Shown piece after piece: positions 18,962 through 27,649 of a stretch of 64,000 nt of DNA. The position numbers were made by a program, and so were the translations under genes. Every line of letters begins with the position of its first letter. Position 1 is the first letter of the stretch. The notes beneath the pieces were generated by a model, which worked only from the letters and a program-made list of their open reading frames with translations, searched no databases and was not told the DNA's origin. Source of the stretch: Labilithrix sp. (GTDB lineage Bacteria; Myxococcota_A; Polyangia; Polyangiales; Polyangiaceae). Location: positions 1 through 64,000 of the forward strand of contig JAHBWC010000015.1 of the NCBI GenBank assembly GCA_019637225.1, written 5' to 3'.

Positions 18962-20221
18962 TCAGCGGTTCAGCACGAAGTTTGTCACGAAGCTCCTCGG
19001 GTGGCGCGCGAAATGGCGCACCCACTCGGCCGCGTCGACGAGGGCCGGCATCCGATCGTCGCGATCGCGCACGGCGTCGGTCGCGGAGCTCCGGTGCGCC
19101 GCGTACCAGGCCCGCCAGCGGCGCACCTCGGCGCGCGTCATCTGTCCGGACAGGCCCTGGAGGCCGAGGACGAGATCGAGCATCGTCTTGTGACAGTAGA
19201 CCTCGTCGCCGCGCGGCCTCCAGTCCGCCGCGCGCGCGACCTCCGCGCGCACGCGCTGGTGCTCGCCGCGCGCCGAGTGGTAGACGAGCATCGGCAGCGG
19301 GAGGCCACGCGCGACGTCGAAGCCCATCTGACTGTAGAAGCGCGGGTTGAAGTCGATGAGGAGCCGCCGCTCGCCAAGGACGATGAACTCGGCCTCGAAG
19401 GCGCCGTGGTAGCCGACGTCCTTGCAGAGCGCCGCGAGCTTGTCGACGAGCGCGGGCTCCGGCGTGCGGCCCTCGAAGCAGAGCCCGATACCGACCTTCC
19501 GCGGGCGCTGGAGCACCTTCGTCGCCGAGCGCGCGACGATCGCGCCGTCCGCGTCGACGAAGCCGGAGATGCTCGCGATGTTCGTCTCCGCCGCCGGCAG
19601 GTACTCCTGCAGCATCGGCTCGGCGATGTCCGGGTGGCGCCCGGCGAGGATCGGATCGAAGACGACGAGCTGGCGGAACCGCGCGAGCTCCGCGTCGAGC
19701 TCGGCGCGGTCGTGCGCGATGAAGCCCTTGATCCCGCCGGTGAGGTAGACCTGCGTGCGCGGCTTGAGCAACACCGGCAGCGGGACGTCGCGCCCCGCGG
19801 CGGCGTCCGCGGCGTCGAGCGTCTCGGGCACGTCGATGCCGACGCGCGAGCACACCGCGTGGAGGCGCTTCTTGTCGAGCAGCGCGAAGACGGCGTCTTC
19901 GCCCGGCGAGAACATCGCGAACGCCTTCGAGAGCCGCTCGCGCTCGGCCGCGAAGAGCCACGCGAGGTGATCGTTCGGCGGGTAGAGGACCGTGCCGGGG
20001 TTGTTCTTCCCCCACGCGACGAGCCAGTCGACGAGCTCCGCCGGACGCGAGAGCGGGGGGTGAACGAGCTTGTCGGCGACGTGCCGCGACCAGAGCGCGC
20101 GCGCGCGGCGGCGCTCGTCCGCCATCGTGACCTTCAGCCCGGCCTTGCCGTACACACGCGCCGCGGCGAGCGTGCCGTAGTAGTCCGCACCGAGGAGAAG
20201 GACGCCCATTTTTCGCGCCAT
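18962..20221 (-). CDS. ATP-grasp ligase
   Basis: A 419-residue ATP-grasp enzyme that would couple a carboxylate to an amine or other nucleophile using ATP. It has an N-terminal pre-ATP-grasp Rossmann-like region (MGVLLLGADYYGTLAAARV), a central lysine-bearing strand (VPLPVLLKPRTQVY), LQEYLPAAETNIASISGF, and the metal-binding strand ERRLLIDFNPRFYSQM with the conserved Asn. Relatives occur in polysaccharide clusters, where they are thought to attach amino acids or similar groups to sugars; that role here is inference. It is first in the operon with the GT2-acetyltransferase fusion. Start ATG 20221, or ATG 20209, which puts the Rossmann strand at the very N-terminus. Confidence 0.85.
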   Translation of the reverse strand: MARKMGVLLLGADYYGTLAAARVYGKAGLKVTMADERRRARALWSRHVADKLVHPPLSRPAELVDWLVAWGKNNPGTVLYPPNDHLAWLFAAERERLSKAFAMFSPGEDAVFALLDKKRLHAVCSRVGIDVPETLDAADAAAGRDVPLPVLLKPRTQVYLTGGIKGFIAHDRAELDAELARFRQLVVFDPILAGRHPDIAEPMLQEYLPAAETNIASISGFVDADGAIVARSATKVLQRPRKVGIGLCFEGRTPEPALVDKLAALCKDVGYHGAFEAEFIVLGERRLLIDFNPRFYSQMGFDVARGLPLPMLVYHSARGEHQRVRAEVARAADWRPRGDEVYCHKTMLDLVLGLQGLSGQMTRAEVRRWRAWYAAHRSSATDAVRDRDDRMPALVDAAEWVRHFARHPRSFVTNFVLNR

Positions 20222-20274
20222 TGTACGCGCGGCCCGTCTCGAGAGCGACGCCTCTCTCGCGCGCCTCCGCTAGC

Positions 20275-20781
20275 TTAGCGGCGCGGCGCGGCCTCCCCGT
20301 AGCTCGCGACCATCACGCCGAGCGCGTCGTGAACCGTGCGCATCGTCGCGGCGCCGAGCCGTTGCTCGAGCTCTCGCTCGAGCTCCTTCAGCACCGCGAG
20401 GCCCTCGAAGAGCCCGGCCCGGCCCCTCCTCGTGAACCGCACGAGCTTCGCGCGCGCGTCGGCGGGATCGGCGGCCCGCTCGAGCACCCCCATCTCGACC
20501 AGCTCGTCGACGAGCTGACCGACGGCCTGCTTCGACACGCCGAGCCGGCGCGCGAGCTCCGTGAGGCGTGTGCCCTCGAGGTCGATGTGCGGGAGCAGGG
20601 TGGTGTGCGCCGCGCGGACCGGCACCTTCGTAAGGCGGCGAAGGCGCTCGACGGCGCGCTCGTTGAGCAGGCGCGCGGCCTTGAAGAGGAGCTGCAGCGT
20701 CGAGCTCGCCTTCGCGGCCTCGAGCTCCGTCGCGTACGCATCGCGTCCCACGGGCCTCAGTTCAGCAGCCGCGAGCCACAT
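20275..20781 (-). CDS. MarR-family transcriptional regulator
   Basis: 168 residues with the MarR winged-helix layout: dimerisation helices, then LEGTRLTELARRLGVSKQAVGQLVDELVEMGVL as the helix-turn-helix and a basic wing (DARAKLVRFTRRG). I use the ATG at 20781; a TTG at 20787 is possible. MarR dimers usually bind palindromes over their own promoter and release on ligand binding. The space to the divergent DUF4336 gene holds an exceptional array of CTTGAC/GTCAAG half-sites, beginning 2 bp upstream of this ATG. The regulator therefore very probably controls itself and the divergent gene. The ligand is unknown. Confidence 0.92.
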   Translation of the reverse strand: MWLAAAELRPVGRDAYATELEAAKASSTLQLLFKAARLLNERAVERLRRLTKVPVRAAHTTLLPHIDLEGTRLTELARRLGVSKQAVGQLVDELVEMGVLERAADPADARAKLVRFTRRGRAGLFEGLAVLKELERELEQRLGAATMRTVHDALGVMVASYGEAAPRR

Positions 20782-20782
20782 G

Positions 20783-20820
20783 GTCAAGGCGGCTTGACGA
20801 TATCGTCAAGCGTGCTTGAC
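20783..20820. promoter_or_regulatory. Four-half-site operator between marR and the DUF4336 gene
   Basis: Half-sites alternate: GTCAAG (20783-20788), 4 nt, CTTGAC (20793-20798), GATATC, GTCAAG (20805-20810), 4 nt, CTTGAC (20815-20820). The centre (20793-20810) is a perfect 18-bp palindrome, and the whole 38 bp is close to symmetric. It covers the divergent promoter region; a -10-like TATACG follows at 20821-20826 on + and TATAGT reads at 20824-20819 on -. This is the expected MarR binding site, perhaps for two dimers. Confidence 0.85.
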
Positions 20821-20862
20821 TATACGCCGCCCGCGCGACGCACGCGCGCGCGAGGAGGATCG

Positions 20863-21588
20863 ATGCTGAAGCGAATCGCAGACGGGGTCTGGTCCCACGA
20901 CAGCGTGGTCGCGATGGGCCCGGGCGGAATGATGCGCATGCCTTGCCGCGCGACCGTCGTGCGCCTCCCGGACGGCGGGCTCGTCGTCCACTCGCCGGTC
21001 GCGCTCGACGATCGGGCCGCGAGCGAGCTCGACGCGCTCGGCGACGTGCGCGCCCTCGTCGCGCCGAACTTCATGCACTGGTTGTTCGTGAAGGCGGCGA
21101 AGACCCGCTACCCGAAGGCGCGCGTGCTCGCGGCGCCCCGCCTGTCGAAGAAGCTCGCGGGCCTGTCCTTCGAGCCGCTCCCCGAGCGCGGCGCCCTCGA
21201 CGGCCTCGAGGGGCTACACGTCGAGCGCGTCCAGGGGGCGCCGGGCATCGACGAGCACGTCTTCCTCCACGAGGCCTCGCGCTCGCTCCTCATCTCCGAG
21301 CTGCTCTTCAACGTCCACGCCTGCGAGAGCTTCTGGATGCGCGTCCTTTTCCGCCTCGGAGGCACGTGGAGGAAGACCGCGCAGAGCCGCGTGTGGCGGA
21401 TGCTCGTCGACGATCGCGCCGCGGCGGCGCAGAGCGCGACCGCCATCCTGAGCCTGGACTTCGAGCGCATCGTGCCCGCGCACGGCGACCCGATCGAGGA
21501 CGACGCAGCGGCGCGCGCGCGGCACGCCCTCCGCTGGATGACCGCCGGCGCACGGCCGCTCCTCCGAGACGGCTCGTTGCCGGCGTGA
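20863..21588 (+). CDS. DUF4336 protein (metallo-beta-lactamase-like fold)
   Basis: 241 residues; the ATG at 20863 has GAGGAGG 4-5 nt upstream. The sequence follows the DUF4336 pattern: MLKRIADGVWSHD, ATVVRLPDGGLVVHSPVAL, VRALVAPNFMHWLF, VLAAPRL and IVPAHGDPI. This family has a metallo-hydrolase-like fold but lacks the full HxHxDH metal motif, so its chemistry is not established. It is divergent from marR and under the same operator, which points to an inducible response, perhaps to a small lipophilic or phenolic compound (inference from MarR biology). Confidence 0.85.
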   Translation: MLKRIADGVWSHDSVVAMGPGGMMRMPCRATVVRLPDGGLVVHSPVALDDRAASELDALGDVRALVAPNFMHWLFVKAAKTRYPKARVLAAPRLSKKLAGLSFEPLPERGALDGLEGLHVERVQGAPGIDEHVFLHEASRSLLISELLFNVHACESFWMRVLFRLGGTWRKTAQSRVWRMLVDDRAAAAQSATAILSLDFERIVPAHGDPIEDDAAARARHALRWMTAGARPLLRDGSLPA

Positions 21589-21611
21589 CGCCGTCGTCCG
21601 CCCCGACGGCG
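21589..21611. terminator. Hairpin between convergent DUF4336 and GT-C/acyltransferase genes
   Basis: CGCCGTC (21589-21595) pairs with GACGGCG (21605-21611) over a 9-nt loop, starting at the base after the DUF4336 stop codon. It could serve both converging transcripts. Confidence 0.55.
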
Positions 21612-21615
21612 CCGA

Positions 21616-24600
21616 TCAGTCGTGGAACTTGCCCTTCAACTTGAGGAAGGGGCTCTCGAAGAACTTGAAGCTCAGCGACGCGAGCACCCAGATGAGAACG
21701 AGGCCGACGACGATGAACGCGCCCGAGATGCCCATCTGGACGAGCGTCGACTGCCCCTCTTGCCACTTCATCAGGTACGGCACGCCGAGGACCACCAGCG
21801 GCCAGTGGAAGATGTACATGCCGTAGCTCACCTTCCCGCACGAGACGAGCGGTCCCCACGAGAGGAGGCGCCGCGCGCGCTCGCCGATGACGTGGTCGGC
21901 ACACAGCGACACGCCGCTCGCGAAGAAAAGCGCGAGGGTCACGTAGCCGATGCCGATGACGCGCCGGTCGTAGTCGTTCAGGCCCGTCGCCCAGACGTAA
22001 AGGCCGAGCAGCGCGATGGCCGTCCCGACGAAGAGCGGCAGCCGGAGCCGGCGCCACACCTGCGACGCCGGGTGCCGGACCTCGCGCTGCGTGACCGCGA
22101 CGAACGCGCCGAGCAACAGGCCGTCGGCGCGCGTGAACGTCATGCGGTAGACGAGCTTCGCGATGCCGTGCTCGAGGCCGCCCGGCTCGTCGGCGAACCA
22201 GCGCTGGAAGAGGCCGATGTCCTGGCCCTTGAACGTGAGCCCCGCGCGGAGGGCCACGGTGAAGAAGACGAGCGCGAGGATCAGCGGGATGAGGCGGCGG
22301 CGCGGGACCGTCAGCGCGACGATCGGCCAGACGAAGTAGAACTGCTCCTCGATCGCGAGCGACCAGAAGTGCGCCGTCCAGCGCATCACCTCGTGGTCGA
22401 ACGCGAGGGTGTAGTTCTGCATGTAGAGCCAGTACGGCAGCCCCGGCACCCACGATGCCCCGAAGGCGAGCGTCACGATCGTGCCGACGATGATGAGCGC
22501 GTAGTACAGCGGGAAGATGCGGAGGACGCGGCGCATCCAGAACATCTTCATGCGCGTGCCGAGCGCCCGCTTCGAGTCGGTCACGAGGCCGCGCGTGATG
22601 AGGTAGCCCGAGAGGACGAAGAAGAGATCGACGCCCGTCCAGCCCGACCACATGAAGGCGTGGAGCTGCACGGCGACCTTGTCGACGAAGCCCGCGGCTG
22701 CCGACGGATCGTCGCCGGGGAACGTCCAGGCGAAGTGGAAGACGAGGACGAGGACGACGGCGATCCCGCGCATGCCGTCGAGCGTGGGGATCGCGCGCGC
22801 GTCCGCGCCGCCGAGCGCGGCCTTCTGGCCCTCGTCGAGATCGATCGGCTCCGCCGGCGCCTCCGGCGAGAGCTCCGCGAACGACTCGCCGTCCTTCGCG
22901 ATCTTGCGCGCCGCTCCGGCGATGACGAGCCCGAAGACGAGGAGCACGAGGAAGTCCGTCACGCCGACGGCGGCGGGAAGCGTCTTGCCGAGCTCGCCGA
23001 GCGCCGCGGCGAGCGTGGCTCCGTCCTCCATCTCCTCGCCGATGAGGTCGCGCCGGGCGACCGCGGCGTCGCGACGGAGGCGCATGCCGTTCTTGAGCTC
23101 CTCGAACCCGAGGCCCTTCATGTACTGCTCGTCGGCGTCGTTCACGTCGACGGCCTCGACGACGAGCTTGGCGTCGCGCTGCCCGAGGCTGTAGCCGTAG
23201 TCCCACTTGTCGTGGCCCGGCGAGAAGACGCCTCGCGGCGCGAGCTTCGCGACGTGGCGATCGTTCTTGCCGAGGAGGTCCTCGGTCGGCCGCTGCGCGA
23301 AGTACGGCGTCGCGCCTGCCGCTGCGACCGCGATGCGGAAGTCGGGCGTGGTGTTCGCCTGGATGAGCAGGCCGAGCCGCGTGTAGCGCGCCTCGTCCGC
23401 GTACTGCGCGGCGTTCTGCGCCGCCCAGCGCCCGAGCGGGAGCAGATGGGACGGCAACCAGACGAGCGCCGCGACGACCAGCGCGGCCCGCGCCGCCGTT
23501 CGCTGGCTCTCGAGACGACGGCGCAGCGCGCCGAGCCCCTCTACGAGGCCGGTCCGCGCGTCCTTCATCCGGAGGAGGAGCCCCGTGAGCACCATCGCGC
23601 CGCCGGCCGCGAAGGGCGTCTTGCTGAAGACGATCGTGGCGGCGATGCCCTCCTCGGGGAACATCCGCGCGACGAGGTTCAGCGCGACGAGGAGGAGCCC
23701 CGACGCGGCGAGGCCGTAGGCGAAGCGCCTCACGAAGACGGCGCGCTCGTCGTCCTCGGCGCGTCCCTCCGCCTCGGGCGCGGCGCCGGCGCCGATCGCG
23801 CGCTGCATCAGCACGGCGACGAGCAGGATGAGCGCCGGCATGCCGACGCACATGTAGCGGTTGGCGTAGAGCATCCACTCCCAGGCGTCGCCGCCGACGT
23901 ACGTCGCGTAGGCGACCTGCGCGGCGAAGATCGCACCGAGGAGGACGAGGCGCCGCGCGGAGCGGTCGAGGTAGACCTCCTTCACCCACGCGATCGACGG
24001 CTTCACGCCTGGCAGGCTCGCGAGCACGATCGAGATCGGCACCGCGAGGTGGAGCGCGAGGACCTCGAGCGCCACGAAGGCGCCGCGCTTCACGCGCGCG
24101 AACGTCGAGATCTTGTAGAGCTTGAGGAAGTACGTGTTCGGCAGCGACTCGTGAAAATACGCCTTGCGGAACATCGTCTGCCCGCCGACGGCGCCGCCGG
24201 CGAAGGCGCCGATGATCGCGGCGAACACCCAGCGCCGGGAGCACGTCAGAAAGCCGTAGAGCGAGATCAGCCCCACCGGGACGACCGAGTCGCTCCGGAT
24301 GAGGAGCGCCATGCTCGTGAGCGCCCCCATCGCGATCGTCCGCGGGAGCGAGAACTCCTCCTCGTTCTCGAGCGCGAGCCAGAGGAGCGTGTAGACCGCG
24401 AGCGTGAGGGCGCCGACCTCCATGCCGCGCAGCGTCCAGAAGACGAGCGGGTAGTCGAAGAGCGTCGCCGCGAGGACACAGAGCGGCACCCACGGCGCGG
24501 ACGTGAGCTTCCGCGCGATCTTCGAGGTGACGAGGCCGGTCGCGAGCAGGATCGCCACGCCCGAGAGCATGATGAAGAGCGAGATCTTCGACTCGGCGAG

Positions 24601-24969
24601 CCCGAGCGCGTGGGCGACGCTCATCCAGAGCACCCAGAGCAGGTTCGTGAAGCCCTCGATCGGCGCCTCGCCGATGTTCCACACGAGGCCGTGCCCGTCC
24701 GCGAGGTGACGGGCGTAGCGCATCGAGATCATCGCGTCTTCGAAGAGGACGAAGTAGCGCGTCCCGCCGATGGTGAAGCTCGTGCGGAAGACGAAGACCG
24801 CGTAGAACGCCAGCGCCGCGAGCCCGATCCACGCGCGCGCGCGGTGGCTGGTCGAGCCTCCCGTGGCCGTGACGCCCTCACCGCGATAAGGAGACGAGCC
24901 GCCGGGTCCCGGCGGGCCGGCCTCGTTCGTCGCTCCGTCGCCCCGCGCACCCATTCCGTCCGCGCTCAT
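21616..24969 (-). CDS. GT-C glycosyltransferase-like membrane protein fused to acyltransferase-3 (OafA type)
   Basis: 1117 residues in two membrane halves. Residues about 45-490 look like a GT-C fold transferase that uses lipid-linked sugars (periplasmic loop FVLFEDAMISMRYARHLADG with acidic residues, then GLVWNIGE and EGFTNLLWVLWM). A periplasmic-type domain follows at about 520-640. From about 723 to the end is a full acyltransferase-3 domain (PTLDGMRGIAVVLVLVFHFA with the functional His, GVDLFFVLSGYLITR, FWMRRVLRIFPLYY, HFWSLAIEEQFYFVWP, SYGMYIFHWPLV), which O-acylates sugars. The fusion could transfer a sugar and acylate the same glycan on the outer face of the inner membrane. Its ATG is 3 bp after the upstream kinase stop. 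Confidence 0.88.
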   Translation of the reverse strand: MSADGMGARGDGATNEAGPPGPGGSSPYRGEGVTATGGSTSHRARAWIGLAALAFYAVFVFRTSFTIGGTRYFVLFEDAMISMRYARHLADGHGLVWNIGEAPIEGFTNLLWVLWMSVAHALGLAESKISLFIMLSGVAILLATGLVTSKIARKLTSAPWVPLCVLAATLFDYPLVFWTLRGMEVGALTLAVYTLLWLALENEEEFSLPRTIAMGALTSMALLIRSDSVVPVGLISLYGFLTCSRRWVFAAIIGAFAGGAVGGQTMFRKAYFHESLPNTYFLKLYKISTFARVKRGAFVALEVLALHLAVPISIVLASLPGVKPSIAWVKEVYLDRSARRLVLLGAIFAAQVAYATYVGGDAWEWMLYANRYMCVGMPALILLVAVLMQRAIGAGAAPEAEGRAEDDERAVFVRRFAYGLAASGLLLVALNLVARMFPEEGIAATIVFSKTPFAAGGAMVLTGLLLRMKDARTGLVEGLGALRRRLESQRTAARAALVVAALVWLPSHLLPLGRWAAQNAAQYADEARYTRLGLLIQANTTPDFRIAVAAAGATPYFAQRPTEDLLGKNDRHVAKLAPRGVFSPGHDKWDYGYSLGQRDAKLVVEAVDVNDADEQYMKGLGFEELKNGMRLRRDAAVARRDLIGEEMEDGATLAAALGELGKTLPAAVGVTDFLVLLVFGLVIAGAARKIAKDGESFAELSPEAPAEPIDLDEGQKAALGGADARAIPTLDGMRGIAVVLVLVFHFAWTFPGDDPSAAAGFVDKVAVQLHAFMWSGWTGVDLFFVLSGYLITRGLVTDSKRALGTRMKMFWMRRVLRIFPLYYALIIVGTIVTLAFGASWVPGLPYWLYMQNYTLAFDHEVMRWTAHFWSLAIEEQFYFVWPIVALTVPRRRLIPLILALVFFTVALRAGLTFKGQDIGLFQRWFADEPGGLEHGIAKLVYRMTFTRADGLLLGAFVAVTQREVRHPASQVWRRLRLPLFVGTAIALLGLYVWATGLNDYDRRVIGIGYVTLALFFASGVSLCADHVIGERARRLLSWGPLVSCGKVSYGMYIFHWPLVVLGVPYLMKWQEGQSTLVQMGISGAFIVVGLVLIWVLASLSFKFFESPFLKLKGKFHD

Positions 24970-24972
24970 CGT

Positions 24973-25821
24973 CTACATGCCTTCCGAAGCGAGCCTCGCG
25001 AGGTCATCGAGCATTTCCTGGGCCTTCGCGTACCTCTCGGCCGGCCGCCGCCGGAGCGCCCGCGTGACCACCCGCTCGAAGCCCTTGGCCATCGGGTCGG
25101 GGCGGTTGGTCATGAGCGGGCGCGCCTCCTGCTGCAGCTTCTCGCGGAGGCTCTCGCGCGTGTCGAAGGGCAGCGCGCCGGAGACCGCGCGATAGAGGAT
25201 CGCCCCGACCGAATAGACGTCGGAGGCCTCGGTGACGCGCCGCGCGTCGAGCAGCTGCTCGGGCGACATGTACGGCACGGTGCCGATCGCCGCGTGCATC
25301 GACGTCAGGCTGCTCGCCTTGCCCTTCGCGTCCTTCACGCGCGAGAGGTTGAAGTCGAAGATGACCGCGTGCCAGCCGCTGTCGTTCGGCCGCAGGATCA
25401 CGTTCTCCGGCTTGATGTCACGGTGAATGATGCCCATCGACTGCATTTCCGCCACGCCGGCGAGGATGCCGATCCCGAGCCCCATCGCGTCTTCGACGGC
25501 GAACTGTGCCCGCTTGAAGACGTCGGAGAGGAGCTCGCCCTCGATGTATTCCATGACCAGTGCCATCTCGACCGGCGGGCCGACGAGCAGCTCGTGCATG
25601 CGGGCGATGTGGGGGCTGGTCAGGCGCGACAGCGCCCACGCCTCCCTCCGGAAACGCTCGACGCTCTCTCTTGAAACTGCGGCTTCGGGGTGAAGGACCT
25701 TGATCGCGACCCGCTCGCCGGTATCCGTCCGGTGTGCGAGCCAGACGACTCCGAAAGCTCCCGACCCCAGTAGCGACTCGAGTACATAGACCCCGATCTG
25801 AGAACCGGGCTGAAGCTGCAC
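24973..25821 (-). CDS. Ser/Thr protein kinase with DFN in place of DFG
   Basis: A compact kinase of about 282 residues, essentially only the catalytic domain, with no membrane segment. I use the GTG at 25821 (VQLQPGSQIGVYVLE), where similarity to kinases begins; an ATG at 25887 is in frame. Features: glycine loop LGSGAFGVVW, ATP lysine in VAIKVLHP, HRDIKPENVIL and MSPEQLLD. The metal-binding motif reads IFDFNLSR, so the DFG glycine is replaced by Asn; many kinases tolerate this, but it is unusual. It lies 3 bp upstream of the GT-C/acyltransferase gene, so it is likely co-transcribed and might phosphorylate it or another EPS component (inference). Confidence 0.88.
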   Translation of the reverse strand: MQLQPGSQIGVYVLESLLGSGAFGVVWLAHRTDTGERVAIKVLHPEAAVSRESVERFRREAWALSRLTSPHIARMHELLVGPPVEMALVMEYIEGELLSDVFKRAQFAVEDAMGLGIGILAGVAEMQSMGIIHRDIKPENVILRPNDSGWHAVIFDFNLSRVKDAKGKASSLTSMHAAIGTVPYMSPEQLLDARRVTEASDVYSVGAILYRAVSGALPFDTRESLREKLQQEARPLMTNRPDPMAKGFERVVTRALRRRPAERYAKAQEMLDDLARLASEGM

Positions 25822-25897
25822 GGGTCCATCGTACGCAACCTTCCCACCCCGAGCGACCCATAAAACGAGGACACATCCCTCGCGCATCTCATCCGGT

Positions 25898-25970
25898 CCG
25901 CATCTCGGGGCCGCATCTGGACCCGCATCTGGGTCCGCATCTGGGCCCGCATCGGGGTCCACATCCGGGG
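25898..25970. repeat. 12-bp tandem repeat between kinase and wzx genes
   Basis: Five 12-bp units of the type CCGCATCTGGGT (25911-25970) follow a related 13-bp unit at 25898. It lies between the divergent kinase and flippase genes, so it may sit in or near their promoters. The period keeps an open frame upstream of the kinase (Asp-Pro-Asp-Ala-Gly-Pro), but that extension has no clear start. Confidence 0.8.
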
Positions 25971-26026
25971 CGTCGCATCCAACGCTGCTCCCGCCGCGCG
26001 TCCCGGTCTTGTAGCGTAGGAGCGCC

Positions 26027-27610
26027 ATGCCGAACGAACCCGCGGTGAGCGAGCCCGTCGCCGAAGCGGACGCGACGCCGCAGGACGAAGCGCCGCCGCG
26101 GCCTCCCGCGCACGACTCCGTGGCCGCTCCGCACCAGGCCGGGGGCGAAGGCGTGACGGCGCTCCGGAACGCGCTCCGGCTCGGCGTCTCGCTCGTGCTG
26201 ACGTGGGGCGTCGCGCTCGTCATCACGTTCAAGCTCCCGAAGTACCTCGGACCGCTCTCCTGGGGCTTCTACAAGTACGGCTTCGAGTACGCGGCCACGC
26301 TCGCCGTGTTCGTCGGCTTCGGCGTCGACACGTACATCTCGCGCGAGGTCGCGGTCCGCCCGAAGCACGCGAGCGACTTCTTCGGCGGCGTCCTCGTCGT
26401 CCGGACGCTCGCCGTCCTCCCGCTCCTCGCGTACGGCTACTACCACCTCGGTCACAAGCTCCACGAGGAGCGCCTCGCCGCCGCGATGTTCGGCGTGACG
26501 CAGGTGTTCATCGTGATGAACCAGACGTTCCAGCAGACCTTGCAGGCGGCGTCGCGGGTCGGCGGCCTCGCCGTCGCGAACGTCGTCGCGAAGCTGCTCT
26601 GGGGCGGCGGGACCTTCGCCGCCGTCACCCTCGGCGCGCCCTTCTGGTTCTTGCCGCTGCCCATGCTCGCCTCCGAGGTGCTGAAGGCCGCGTTCCTCTA
26701 CTGGGCGACGCGCGAGGCGGTCGGCCTCCGGATCGTGCTGGACTTCGCGGCGACGAGGACCGTCCTCCGCGTCGCCTTCCCCTTCTTCATCGCCAACGCC
26801 GCGGTGACGCTCGGCTCGACGATCGACGTGGTCGTCCTCCGAGAGCTCGTGCCGGAGGGCTCGCGCGAGGTCGGCTGGTACAGCGCCGCGCGCGAGATCG
26901 CGCGTCTGTCGGCGCTCATGTCTCCGGTGCTCTCGGGCGTGCTCGTCCCGATGATGAGCCGCGCCAAGCACCGGAGCGACGACGAGTTCTTCGCGATCCT
27001 CCGGCGCGGAATCGAAGGCGTCGGCGTCGTCTCGATCCCGCTGACCCTCATGCTCGCGCTCAGCGCCGAGCTCGTGATCGGCGTCGCGCTGAAGGGCGAG
27101 TTCCTCCCGGCGGCGGAGAGCCTCCGGTGGCTCGCGCCCACGTTCGTGCTCGCCTACTTCAACGTCCTCTTGTGGATCGCGCTGATGATCCTCGACCGCT
27201 CCTGGACGATCACGATCATCTCCTTCGTCGGGCTGGCGCTGCTCCCAGCCTTCATCCTCGGCGTCGTCCCGCTCACGCGCGGGCTCGGGCCCGGAGCCAC
27301 GGGCATGGGCGTCGCGATGGCGCTCTCGGCGCGCGAGCTCGTGATCGCGATCGTGTTCTTCGCGTTCCTCGGCAAGCGCGCGATCGATCGACGCAACGCG
27401 CTCGCGATCGTGAAGTCGCTCGCGATCTGCGGCGTGGTGGTGGCCACGCACGTCACGCTCGCCGGCATCGGCCACGCCCGCCTCCTCGTCGACATGGCGG
27501 TCTACGGCGCGCTGATGCTCGCCGGCGGCGTGGTCCGCCCGCGCGACATCAAGGACGTCCTCCGGATGATCAAGGACCGGAAGAAGATTCAGGCCGAGGC
27601 CGCGGGGTGA
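26027..27610 (+). CDS. Wzx-type polysaccharide flippase
   Basis: A 527-residue MATE/MOP-type membrane protein with about 14 helices after a 45-residue polar N-terminal tail. Motifs fit the Wzx/RfbX group: LPKYLGPLSWGFYKYGFEYA, VGFGVDTYISREVA, FIANAAVTLGSTIDVVVL, EVGWYSAAREIA and LSGVLVPMMSR. It would flip undecaprenyl-linked repeat units to the periplasmic face for the Wzy polymerase. AGGAG lies 6 nt before the ATG. It is a single gene, divergent from the kinase/GT-C pair and convergent with an outer-membrane protein gene, so it is not in an operon with its pathway partners. Confidence 0.93.
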   Translation: MPNEPAVSEPVAEADATPQDEAPPRPPAHDSVAAPHQAGGEGVTALRNALRLGVSLVLTWGVALVITFKLPKYLGPLSWGFYKYGFEYAATLAVFVGFGVDTYISREVAVRPKHASDFFGGVLVVRTLAVLPLLAYGYYHLGHKLHEERLAAAMFGVTQVFIVMNQTFQQTLQAASRVGGLAVANVVAKLLWGGGTFAAVTLGAPFWFLPLPMLASEVLKAAFLYWATREAVGLRIVLDFAATRTVLRVAFPFFIANAAVTLGSTIDVVVLRELVPEGSREVGWYSAAREIARLSALMSPVLSGVLVPMMSRAKHRSDDEFFAILRRGIEGVGVVSIPLTLMLALSAELVIGVALKGEFLPAAESLRWLAPTFVLAYFNVLLWIALMILDRSWTITIISFVGLALLPAFILGVVPLTRGLGPGATGMGVAMALSARELVIAIVFFAFLGKRAIDRRNALAIVKSLAICGVVVATHVTLAGIGHARLLVDMAVYGALMLAGGVVRPRDIKDVLRMIKDRKKIQAEAAG

Positions 27611-27616
27611 GCGATC

Positions 27617-27642
27617 GCTCGTCCGCCCGCGCGGCGGCGAGC
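27617..27642. terminator. Hairpin after the flippase gene
   Basis: GCTCG and CCGCC (27617-27627, one unpaired T) pair with GGCGG and CGAGC (27633-27642) around a 5-nt loop, 7 bp after the flippase stop and before the convergent stop at 27650. A strong bidirectional terminator candidate. Confidence 0.6.
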
Positions 27643-27649
27643 ACGCCCC

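Noticed and set aside
18951..20015. Upstream extension of the GT2-acetyltransferase frame
   Set aside because: The frame stays open through the ATP-grasp gene on the same strand, but the extension is Arg-rich shadow sequence and the GT2 domain begins just after 18950.
21622..25674. Very long open frame (about 1350 codons) on the + strand
   Set aside because: It lies antisense to the GT-C/acyltransferase and kinase genes. Its product is almost only Arg, Glu, Asp and Ala, the usual shadow of high-GC coding DNA, with no domain.
25822..26232. N-terminal extension of the kinase through the 12-bp repeat
   Set aside because: It would overlap the wzx start on the other strand and is Asp/Pro/Ala/Gly low complexity; kinase similarity begins at the GTG 25821.
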